Shown here: positions 1 to 12,200 of the stretch, piece after piece | How the letters are laid out: each line of letters begins with the position of its first letter | Numbering within the stretch: position 1 is the stretch's first letter | Source of the DNA: Colias croceus | Lineage: Eukaryota; Arthropoda; Insecta; Lepidoptera; Pieridae | Assembly: GCF_905220415.1 (NCBI RefSeq) | Contig: NC_059555.1 | Span: 8,362,001 to 8,426,000, forward strand | Direction of reading: 5' to 3' | DNA: 64,000 nucleotides | Notes under the pieces: model-generated | Told to the model about the DNA's origin: nothing | What the model saw: the letters and a program-made list of their open reading frames with translations, nothing else | Database searches by the model: none | Position numbers and translations under genes: made by a program

Positions 1-238
1 ATAAGATACATTATCACCATGCTTTATAACAACACTGCGCGCTAAATATAAAAATAATATTTTTACTACAAAATATGGATTGTGGCACAAAAACTGCCGT
101 AGAAGGAAAAATATATAAGTATAGTATTTATCTTTTTCCCTTTTATTTTTAATATTCTCAATAAAATGATCGCATAGAGTAGTCAACTACAGTTTACAGT
201 TAAATTTTTGCAAAAAGACATAAAATTCTTACCCTAAG

Positions 239-2006
239 CAGTGCCGGATTAGCCACGTAGCAAGAGTAGCAAATGCTACGGGCCCCGCGACTCGGGGGGC
301 CCCGCGGTCTAATACCTGTCTGACCGTAAAAAAATATCAATTTATAATACACGTACCGTAAAATAAAATACACGTAGGTACCTACCACGAGAAACGTTGG
401 TATCAAAATCTACAACAATAATTTAAAATTTTACCACGTTTCTACAATTGAGCGCTGGCTACACCAAAAGTTGTGTTGTACTGCTTGCACTGCGCTACAC
501 GCAAGTTGGTAGCACGGCAAAACTAACAGGGGAATCCCCTGATATTGTCATCGAACGAGCTAGTCGTAACAACCCGATCAAATAAAATAGGATTCTATCG
601 ACTATCAAACCTTAGATTATAAAATAAAAGGCAGATGGAGCATGACAATCATCCATCGCCCTTGTCAAAGAAAATACGAAATCAAAAACGAATACGAACC
701 TCCGCCAGTGCTATAGCGATTATAGTGTCATGCAATACGTCAAAAGGGGTTTGCTATTTTAGTAAAAAAATGCTGTCTTGTGATATTAAAACGCTGTAAA
801 ATTTGTTTCCGAAAACAAACAAAAAGATAAAACATCGTTTTACAGGTTCTCTGTAGATTATTTGGCTTATTTAATTTTGTATACAAATAATAATTTTACA
901 TAAACGAATACAAAACTTCAACGTATGCTGCCAGTATTTTGAAAATGAATTTGCCATTTTTATGGGTAAAACGGTAAAATGGTTAAAAGATCTTCGAGGC
1001 AGTGCTGTTGGATTTTTCGATCGTGAATGTGATTATTTGTATAGTGCAATAAAGGTTCATGATCATTATAAGATAATTTTAATAAGCATAATACTTTTTT
1101 TTGTTACTTTTATATAGCTTAAAAACGTGAGTCGTTTTCGCCCGCGATTTAATTCATTTGAACTCCGTGATGGATATGACAAAATTATTATTATTCAGGA
1201 ATTATATTTATTTATTATCCAGTAAAGCAGCTGACAATGTGGATGTCGTAAGGTGTCACTGAAAATCAGTGTTAAGGTATTATGCCTCAGGTATCCTGAG
1301 TGGCTTCCTTTTTTAGCGCAAGCAACCATACATAAATTTATGTTTTCTATTACCTATTATTCATAATTTACAATGCTATTGTTGTGTGTTTGTGTGTATT
1401 GGAAATTTGGAATAAATGATTTCTTCCTTCTTTCTTTCTAAAAATAAAATGTCCCGTGTTCTAGACTAAAAACTACCGCTATCCGCATTCATATACTCAT
1501 TTTGAAAATAAAAAATAATATAGGTAATCATTGTAATTTTGAAACATTTTTTTTATGTAATTTATTTAATTAAAAATTTATCGTTTATGTAATAAAAGAA
1601 TTTTTACAATATTATAAAAAATTATCATATACAAATATTTATATTAAAATTAAAATTAAACCCTGACAGCTAATTTATGTAGAACGTCACTAACACCACT
1701 ACCATAATAATTCAGATGATTGCAATGTCACCTCATAAATCAAAATCGGTTCAGCGGTTTATACTGCAGGGCGTGCCAAAGAAATATTAGATATACATAG
1801 ATACACTCGAAAAACATAACCCTCTTTCTTCCGTAGTCGGGGAAAAATTTGGGAAAATTTTCAATATCTGGTAACATAACACCCACACAGAAGCACCGTG
1901 TACGTACAGTGCAGCGGCGAAACCCTTTAACTTGAGAAACTATAGCAAACGAAGGGCCTCTTGACAGAATTTGCTACAGGCCCCACGCTGGCTTAATCCG
2001 GCACTG
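239..2006. mobile_element. Non-autonomous hAT element with 8-bp target duplication
   Basis: The left end reads CAGTGCCGGATTAGCCA and the right end is its near-perfect inverse, TGGCTTAATCCGGCACTG. Both sides carry the identical octamer ACCCTAAG (231-238 and 2007-2014). An 8-bp target duplication with CAG-starting inverted ends is the hAT signature. No transposase ORF remains inside, so it is a deletion derivative or MITE. A segment near 1230-1440 ending in AATAAATG and T/C-rich repeats looks like a later nested LINE tail. Confidence 0.8.
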
Positions 2007-2597
2007 ACCCTAAGGTGACCTTTTTATTTTGTAATTGTGAAGTTGAAAAATTAGTATGCAATTATACAAAATGTACATATAAATAAAAAATAAAGGGCAT
2101 TTTTTGCATGTGAAGTAGGTATATCAGACATGACAATATGCTTTTACAAACTCATAAACGGATTTTACACTTAGTGTAGTGTAGCGCAGCGATGCAAAAA
2201 TTACCTCTTCTATTATAGGATTTACTGTGGTACCGTCACCCGTAGTATCGCAGTTTTAAATGTTTTTTTTTAATATGTATTGCTTTTTATTGAAATGAAT
2301 TATCATAACGAATCAGAGTCGTATTTTTTAGCAATCTACTAAAAAATTGCTTGCCGAGAAAAATAAATATAAGTTTTTTTCCAATTTACGAGAATGTACA
2401 ATTTTTTTTTCTAATTACGAGAATATACAAGTTTGTTAACTATCTTTAATTTATTGTATTGCAAAATCTTAAAATTTGCTTTTTGAAATGAGGAAGGAAG
2501 TTGTCGGCAAATCGAATGTTGCATAGTTTACGTAATTATACCTACTGAATGAATATTTTTATGAATCTAGCTACCTCAACTGGTTGCATATACATTA

Positions 2598-2792
2598 CTA
2601 GCTGCGTTCCGCGGTTCCACTCGCGTTGCTCCGCTTCTGTTGGTCTAAGCGTGATGATATATAGCCTATAGTCTTTCTTGATAAATGGGCTATCCAACAC
2701 CGAAAGAATTTTTCAAATCGGACCAGTAGTTCTTGAAATTAGCGCGTTCAAATAAACAAACAAACTCTTCAGCTTTATAATATTAGTATAGA
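2598..2792 (-). mobile_element. Helitron-like (Lep1-type) non-autonomous element, family I
   Basis: Read on the minus strand it starts TCTATACTAATATTATAAAG and ends with a GC-rich segment and CTAG. TC...CTAG termini are those of Helitrons. Related copies are at 6579-6761, 9726-9946, 10432-10615 and 50932-51122; they share the AGAGTTTGTTTG and CGGTGTTGG blocks. Confidence 0.65.
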
Positions 2793-3075
2793 TATAAATC
2801 ACACGAAGAGCTTTATCGTCTTATTGATCAATATTTAAAATCAATTGCCATGAAGTAAATATTATGTACTTAATACGGACTGAAATAAATACCTCACTTA
2901 TACATTCTTACTACTTGTCTCTTATTTATTTTATACTTCTGACAATGTATTGAAATAAGCCACAAAAAATAATGAAAATACATGTCAAATAGCCTTTCAG
3001 GGCCTACAACAAGTGCACCCATCCCGCAATAAGTTTTTTTCTTGTTGTTTACGGTTGTTGTTGTTGTTGTTGCAG

Positions 3076-3229
3076 ATCGCCGCGGGGCCGCGTGGTGGCC
3101 GAGGGGGTGTACAACAACGCACATTTCATGCACGCGGCCACGTCGCACGTCGGCGACATCGTGCAGGTGCTCACGCAGTCGGGCAGCCTGTGGGAGGGCG
3201 TGTTCAAAACTTTCAGTGCACAGTTTGAG
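3076..3229 (+). CDS. Atx2: Atx2 exon: first half of the Lsm domain
   Basis: Acceptor TGTTGCAG, donor GAG|GTGAGT. It encodes EGVYNNAHFMHAATSHVGD and then VQVLTQSGSLWEGVFKTF, the Sm1-like half of the Ataxin-2 Lsm fold. The acceptor is preceded by a (TTG)n run. Reading begins one base into the exon. Confidence 0.95.
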
Positions 3230-6200
3230 GTGAGTGAGTGTGGAGGAGGGAAGGTGGAATTCCACCTTCCTCCATCGAAAAGGGGAAGATCCTCGACCAG
3301 TCTACTCGACTGGCCGGCCGTTGAGGCCCCGAGTAATGATGTTGTATACTATAACCTATAACCTAAAACTATAACCTCCTTTGAGCTTGGTATACCAACA
3401 GTGGGACACCCTGTATATTATGCTATGTAGCGAAAACATTTCGCTTGCGCGATTCAGATTGAGGTGTCGCTATATCCTCTTTTTTCCCAAGATTGTTATG
3501 TAGGTACTATTCACTGTTTCCATTATGAATTGATTTATTTTGTAAATTTTACTTTGCGAAATGACATGAAAATATTGTTTGAATAGTTTTCATTAGACTG
3601 GGCCATTTTATTGTCTTTCGGGTATAGGAATGCCTTTGACCGCTGTTTGGTCATTGCAGTCATCTATTCTTTTTGTATGTTTATCTCTGTGAACATTTAA
3701 ACTTAAAAAACTCTTATCAAAAGTATGTAAGAACATCCATCAGCCAACATAATACGCTATTTCAATTATCAACGGAGCGTTTTATTTATTATTTTTATAG
3801 CATTTTCTAGCGCGCGCACGCACTTGTGTCGTATTATCGTATAATATCTTCCGGTTACAGAGGTTTTCACAATTGAGAAATGCTAGAATTGTGGTCAAAC
3901 ATAACAATTAAAAATCTCGTTCCGCATAAATAATTGTTCGCTACTGGCATCTCACAAACTTGGTGAATTTTATTAATAACTTGCTGTGCCGCGCTAGGAA
4001 AAGTGTTTCTATAGCTTATGGTACATATTCTATATCACTGCCAAGTATCATCCAAATCCATTCAGTGGTGTTCGCGTAATAGAATTACAAACAAACCTGC
4101 ATCCGTCCTAACAAAGTATCCCGTTTATCATATTAGTAAGACTTGTAAGATAACATTTTCTTCTCCTTAAAATAATAAAAATAAGGTGTTGCAGAAAAGG
4201 GTAAAATAAAATAAACACTAATAAATTCCACTTATATGCTGTATCTTGGTGTCTCATCTCGATTAGGCGCACTAGGTGGTCGTAATAACATTAATTGGTT
4301 TTCGAATTGAAATCCCTCATTTTGTAATAATCGTCTTCAAGTGAAACTTCTTTAGGCGCGTTGAGAGTAAAATTTCAATTTCGCGTCATGGCAATACCGT
4401 CACGTCATGGAGTAACGACGATTTTGGATTTTGATTTTGGTATCTTAGAATTATCTTACCTTTAGAATCTTGCCAAAGAATTTTCACTTCTGACACGTGT
4501 TCTCGGCACACCAATCGATACCATACGAGGTAAAAAAAAACATAACTTTTAAACCTTTGCATTTATCGCCGCGTCAAAATTATTCCTGGCTATTGAGAGA
4601 TTAGGTATAAGTTAAGTGACGAATGAGTGGTCACTTAACTCAAGTTACAAATAAGTAAGCTTTGGAAGGAATAAATATGTCGAAGGGATACCTTCAATGG
4701 ATTTAAGCTTTTGGTCTTTACTCATCAATACAGAGTATAAAACAAAGACGCTGTCGCTTCTGTGTGTCTGTATGCTGAGATCCTAAAACTAAAAACCGTT
4801 GTTTATACATTTGAGGATACATTGGGACATAGGGACAGAGAAAGTGACTTTGTTTTATGTGACACTATGTAGTGAATAGATTTTAAACAAAGCGGTAATC
4901 TACTCTTCCTAAGATTGAAACGTAACAGGTAAATCCTACGAAATTTACATCTAAAATGTGACACAACATATACCTAGGTCCTAGATGAATTATTTTTATT
5001 CACACAAAATAGACTTGTAGCAATGTAGCCCCGCAAAGCTGTTATCTACCACGAAACTGTAAAGTGGGTCGAATCGATATACGCATTGTGATCTCGGCTT
5101 TTTACAAAACGTTACTTGCAATATTTATGGTGGCTACGTATAGTATTTACGCGCGGCTTCACCGCGATTTGAATTGAGATGAAAAAGAGGAAAAGGGGGG
5201 GTAATAAAAAAATACTTTGAAACTTGGAGATATTATTTAGTTTTAAGAAATTTAAAGACATGTTTGGTACATCTGATTTTTGTTATGGTTTTAAGTTCAA
5301 AACCGAAATAGCGATGCATTCCATATATATGTTCATTCATAATTTATAAGGGGGTAATAAAAAATCCTGTGAAAGTTGGAGATGTCGACTAATTGATTAA
5401 TAGAATTTAAGAGCCATATTTGGTACATTTCAAACCGACATAAATAGCGATGCATTCCATAGATTCGTTTTTAAAGTACTAAGTGAATAAGTTACATTAA
5501 AGTTATTAAGCTATATTGGTTTAAGTCAGGAAGTAAGTCAAGGTAATGTTTTATAAGGTATTGATAAACTATGCTTTATAATGTATGCCGTATGCGCCTA
5601 CGTTGTGAAGTGCAGATAATTTGCAAGCCATTCGATGTTATTATAATTTATAATTGATATTATCATTATATTTTATAATTATGCAACCTTTATAACCATT
5701 ACTAGCTTTCCGCCCGCGGCTTCGCCCGCGTTTTCAAAGAAAAACCCGTTCCCGTACGATTTCAGGGATAAAACCTATCCTATGTCCTTTCTCGGGTATC
5801 AAAACATCTATATACCAAATTTCATGCAAATTGGTTCAGTAGTTAAGGCGTGATTGAGTAACAGACAGACAGACAGACAGAGTTACTTTCGCATTTATAA
5901 TATTAGTATGGATGCAGCCTTTATAATTTACATTGTTAAAAATATAAGATAATTATGTATTTTCTTTACGAAGAAAAAATTATGCTGGTAAGAAGTGAAC
6001 TCTCGTGTCCCCTGGTGGGCTAAGGGGCAGATGGCAGATTCATACGTCTGTTTGATGCTGGTAAAGGGATTTTAAAATAGTTTTTTTTGTTTGCTTGAAC
6101 GCAATATTCTCAAGAACCACGGGTCCGATTTGAAATATTATTTCACTATGAGATGGTTCTATACGAGATAGGTTTTAATATATTATATCATCATGCTGTG

Positions 6201-9200
6201 CTAAGACAAATAGGAGCAGAGTAATGCGAGTAAAACCGGGGCGTATTGCTTGTTTCATTATAAACGGTCACATATTTATACTGATGAATATCTGACTTGT
6301 CCGGCGTTTGCGATAGTTATTTTTATGTATAAAGTTTGTTAATATTTTCGTCAGTATAACGCCGTCATGTTAACTTATTTTTTGTCCCATCAATCTTGTT
6401 TTATCTTACGTTATATCATCTGAAAAAATAGAACAGAAGTTGTGTAATACCCCAAATTACTATCATTAAAGAGCCTTGAAGGATACCGAATATATGTAGC
6501 ATTACAATTAATAATGTATAGAAATATAAGCATAATAAAATTCCAATTCGAATTGTTTTAATTCAATTGTATGGCTATCTAGCTGTGCCCTGCGGTTTTA
6601 CCCGTAGTGCTCCACTCCTGTTGGTCTTAGCGTGATGTTATATAGCCTATTATAGCCTTCCTCGATATATGGCCTATCTAACACCGAAATAATTTTTCAA
6701 ATCGGACCAGTAGTTCCTGTGATTAGCGCGTTCACACAAACAAACAAAATATTAGTATAGATTGCACTAAAAATCATAATGATCACTAAATACGTATGAG
6801 AAACGTCCGCTTTTTTCTTCAGACATGAATGCAAATCAAGAATTATAATATATCTAGTACTAGCTTACCGCCCGCGGCTTCGCCCGCTTTGTCTCAAATC
6901 TAATAAATGATATACTAATACTATTGAATCACTCTATCTATTAAAAATAACCGCATCAAAATCCGTTGCGTAGTTTTAAAGATCAAGCAAACAAAGGAAC
7001 ATAGGGACAGAGAAAGCGACTTCGTTTTTATATATACTATGTAGTGATAGTGATGTTTACATTTCAATCAATGAACTCCCGAAGGGCCAGACTAATGTTA
7101 ATAGGTACTATGCAAATCCTTTAGGGCCTTACGTAATCGTATCTAAACCAATTCATTCCCTAGTTACTTTGAAATAACTCTGAGCGTAATTTTAAGCGTT
7201 ACAGACGAAAGGATAGAATAAATTAACTTTATAATACTATTTACAGAAATCTATCTAATTTATAAAATTCACGTGTCGCCGTGTTTGTAGTTAATCTCTT
7301 CCGAAACGGCTTGACCGATTCTCACGAAACTGATTGTCTGCATATCGGGTAGGTCTGAAAATCTATTTTTCATACCCCCTGATAAGAGTAAAGCACAACG
7401 TTTGCCGGGACAGCTGTTTATTAAAATAGTAATGATATGTCTTATTCAAGTACAATGTTTAATCGCTCTCTTATTATCAATTTTTAGCGTCACTCTATTA
7501 GCATAATTAAGTAGGTAGTTGATTGCTTTTTTATCCTACTAATATTATAAATGCGAAAGTTTGTATGGATGTATGGATGTTTGTTACTCTTTCACGTAAA
7601 AACTACTGAACCGATTACAATGAAATTTAGCACACATATAGAGGGTAACTTGAATTAACACATAGGATAGTTTTTATCCCGGAAATCCCAAGGCAACGGG
7701 AACTGTGCGGGTTTTCCTTTGTAAACGCGGGCGAAGCCGCAGGCGGAAATCTAGTTAATAATAATTTACGGCCAATGATTACGTCTCGCTTGAAAAAAAT
7801 GTAGTGAGGAATAAAATTGTCGATTCCTATATTGTTGTTTCGTGTAAAATGAATAAACAATGTAAATAATGAAATAAACTGTGAGATTTATATTATGTAT
7901 ACCGATTTTTTTTGTATAAGTACGTATTTGGATACGTCACTGTTCAAATATTCATTTTTTTTAATCTATCCGATTTACATTAACATAATATTGTATAGGT
8001 AGTCTATAAGTGTGTAAGTGTAATTATTATTTACGTTGCATCCGTTTTATTAATTGCGATACAAGTCAAAAAACATTCGCAATTATCAAATAATTAGAAA
8101 TGATCGAACTACATTTTTATCAATTTTTTTTTATATTTCGTTCGTCAAATATTTAATTGAATTCGAAATCTAGAAATTAGCGCCCAATCCTGTTACTACA
8201 ATCTACATAAATAAACACATTAATCGAAATAGTCGTAAAAACAGAAATCGAATCGCACACATTTTATAAGGTCCATAATGATTTTCCAATATTAACAAGT
8301 CTTTATGTGCCGTGGCGGTTCGTGCTTTCACTTTTTGTCTAAAAATGTCTAGACAGAACATAGAATGGGTGTTGTCGTAACTGTTTTTTGTACAATATAT
8401 GCAAATGGGTGCTTTATGAAGTTAGTGACTTGATCTGTCTTTGTGCGGCTCGTGTCTTGATTTTGGTTCAGTGCCTTTGGAAAAAGGGCTTCGAACTATA
8501 CTATAGTTATAGCGTTTTAATCGGTTCCCCTTTATTTTTATAAAGGAGCTTTCTGAATGCTCTTGAACGGTTATGATTGCTAAAGCGAATGACCGACCTA
8601 GCGAGTTTTAGACCGAGTCATTTGTTTTTCTTTTTTTTTTGTATAAAATATGTCATATAATAAATACTCTAGGTATGCTTACTTTAACATTGATATTCCA
8701 GTCTTACTCAAGGTTTTATGATCCATAATCACACTTAACCTATACTTACGAAAGCTTAGTTTCCTTTGTACCCCGGACTTTCAATTGGACCTATTCGAAC
8801 TACATATAAAAGTAAAAACTAGTTCAAAATTAAAGGTTTTTATTTATTTAAGTACAAAATAAATATTCTAAATTCCAATATGTTGACTAACAAAAAGGGT
8901 TCTCTTGAAACGATAAATTTCAATAATTGCCCACTTCTCACGTCGCGTACACAAACTTTAAAACAAATGCCGATAAATTCTCCAATCGATACAGAATGGA
9001 AAAAATATTTAGATGTATCGGAAATTAGCTTTAAGTGCTCGGGCAATAAAGAATATTTTTATGTGAAAGTATACGATCTAATAAAGCAACTTTGTTACGC
9101 ATTGTGTCGTAATGGGCAATAGTTTTATGACATATTTATGAGTGACCCGATTCTAATCGGCTCGAATTCAGTCACTATGGTGAAACCTGAGAAGTTTAAA

Positions 9201-12200
9201 TAATATATCAGATTTGAAACGCAAATACAAACTTAAGATCGTAGAAATAAGATGGTGGTAAGAACTAAGAAATAAGAAAAATCTACAGGGGTTGGCAAAC
9301 AATGTAACATAATGAATTTATTTTTAAGTGAAACTTCTTTAGACGCGTTGAGAGTAAAATAGCAAGGTCGCGGAATGGCAATACCGTCACGTCATGGAGT
9401 AAGGCGACGATTTTGGTATCTTTGAATCTCGCCAAAGAAGTTTCACTTCTGACACGTGGATTTAGCACACACGCTGTTTTAAAAAGACATAAAATTATAA
9501 AACAAATTTCGGAATATCGCCAAATTTAAGATGGTTATAAAAAGAGGCAAACGAAAAGAGCCGTCATAGGTTAACACAAGTATTTGGCAACTACTTTGTG
9601 TAATAATAGTTGTCGCAGTTATTTTGGAAACAAGAGGAATTTGTTATTTAATAGACTAATGTAGTTTTTTAAACTTAACCATGCTCGGATGAATTGGTAG
9701 TGTTTCAGCAATCACCCACTACAAATCTATACAAATATGATAAAGCTGAAGAGTTTGTTTCTTTGTTTGAACACACTAATCTCAGGAACTACTGGTCCGA
9801 TTTGAAAAATTCTTTCGGTGTATATATCACCGAAAGAATTTTTATAGCCCACATATCGAGGCAGGCGCAGGCTATAAGGCTATTTATCATCACGCTAAGA
9901 CCAATAGAAGCGGAGCAATGCGGGTGAAACCGCGGAGCACAGCTAGTAGTAATATATATTTTTTTTGTTTTAGCCCGCGGCTTCAGCTTCGTCAGCTTTG
10001 TCTCAATCTAATAAATTAGATACTAAAACCTTCCTCTTGAATCACTTCATTTTTACAAAAAGGCCCATTTAAATCTGTTGCTTAATTTTAAAAATCTAAT
10101 CATATCCAGAGTAAATTTACACAGAAGGCGGAAAGCCATTGTGTTGTATACTATGTACTGGACCTTAGAACTTCCTTTTTCAAGTCGGTTAAAAGTACCC
10201 AGTGTCGATATGTTATTCCTACCTAAACAAAGACAACAAATGTATTCACTTTCACGTTTATTGCCAGGGATGGAATGGGGTGCTAATGTGGGTGATGAAT
10301 AGCAGGGTACTCGGTATCGCTTTGCCGTTGATTACCTTCTATTTAGACCCATTTACAGTAAATTATTTCTGTAATAAATAACTATTGGCAAAACTACATT
10401 TAATGGTGTGGCATTCAAAAGTAAATATTTATCTATATTAATATTATAAAGCTGAAGAGTTTGTTTGTTTGAACGCGCTAATCTCAGGAACTGCTGGTCC
10501 GAATCGAAAAATTATTTCGGTGATAGTTAGCCCATAGGAAGGCTATAATATTTACACTAAGACCAACAGGAGCGCGGCGCGGAGCAATGCGGGTGAAACC
10601 GCAGAGCATAGCTAGTTTCGTCTAACTAGTAGAATTAAAACATACATACACACAATATAATTACATAAGTTATGGGTTTGACCCTTTGTCGTAATAAAAA
10701 TGTGTCTGAAGACGGACTTATCAAGTTATCAACTACTTAAGGCTTATCACAATGTGAAACACCTACCTAGACGTAAAACGTATTCGACTGTACAGGACTT
10801 ATTATTATATTAATTTCAAAATAAAAAAGAGCGTGTCAGAAGTGAAACTTCTTTGGCAAGATTCAAATATACCACAATCATCGCCTTACTCCATGACGTG
10901 ACCTAGAAATTTTACTATCCACGCGTCTTGAGAAGTTTCACTTCAAGAAATACCTTTCCACAAATTTATTTAAATGAAAAAAAAAATGAATCCTGTTAAA
11001 AGGCACGGTACTCAACGTATATACGGGCGGAGGACATTTCAACACAGTAATCTAATACATCGCGTGTGATGTGATCCGGTGATGAATCACGCCGCTTATC
11101 TTTCGAACTTCCTAGTTTTGTGTAGATGTCCCTTTATGTGCCACGGATAGTGTGGAATATTGTTAAAAAGGAATAAGGGGCAATGACCGAAATTCTCTGA
11201 AGGTTTTGAGAAACACATTGACATGAGTGAAAGGACAAAATGGCATGTTAATGGCATTTTTATGATATGATCAACACTATGGTTCTTCTTCTCTTTTGTT
11301 AATTGCTCCACCCGATCAAATGATATTCACGTAAACAATAATAATAAATTAATTTATGATGTTCGTAATAATTAATAACCGGTTTGTAATATAAGGACTG
11401 ATTTGTAATTCTGAAAAAGTCATAAAACAATAGTTTTATTGTAATCATAACAACATTATAATTTATAATCATATGCATTGGCAACAGTAGTAGTGTCTGA
11501 TTGTTCCCTTATCGCAAGTACACGCCGTGGATTATACATAATAATCAAGTAGGGTATCTATTCAGTTCTATTGAAGAATTAATTATATCGATTTTTCGAT
11601 TCTAAAACTCGTGTTATTAAAATTTCAATGAATATTTTGAAGTCCTACAAAGTATTCAACATAATATTATACCGTTATAGAATATCTATGTTAGAAAAAT
11701 TATTTTATAATGCTTATTTAAGTTACCACTAGGGTCTAGCAATTATCATATAGACGAATTTTAATTCAAATTATTCAAATTTTAATCACACAGTTCATAT
11801 CTTACGTATAATTCACCGAAACTTAAAGTGGGCCTACACTTAATAAGTGACCTTAATATATCATTCGGCCGGCTAAGTGTCAAGTTACCTGAGACCTAGA
11901 AAATTTAGGTACCTACGCCTAAACAAAGACTACTAAATAGTACAATGGTGTTCAGTTGCTAGGGGCCTCTTTGGTTCGTCGACTTTACGAATATATCTGA
12001 TGGATAAGTATGTAACTTATTATAGACAGTGAAAGATTTATAGAAATAATAGATATGAACAATTGTTCAACACAAAGCTACTTAATATACAGAAAAATAA
12101 TACAAATAAAAAGGAAAATATAACATTTATTTGCCAAAAATATGATACAGCGAGGTGTTAAGAAATAATTGTTCATCATGTTTCACTTTGTATAAAGCAT

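Larger units (their letters stand above)
1..3075. other. Non-coding sequence 5' of the first visible Atx2 exon
   Basis: No exon could be supported here. Because the exon at 3076 starts in mid-codon behind a splice acceptor, this stretch is most simply an upstream Atx2 intron. It holds a hAT element (239-2006), a LINE-like tail around 1230-1440 nested in it, and a Helitron-like copy (2598-2792). The rest is AT-rich DNA without recognisable signal. Confidence 0.6.

Noticed and set aside
8880..9122. 80-codon plus-strand ORF in Atx2 intron 1
   Set aside because: Amino-acid composition looks plausible but there are no splice or promoter signals and no recognised family; a chance ORF or transposon remnant is likelier.
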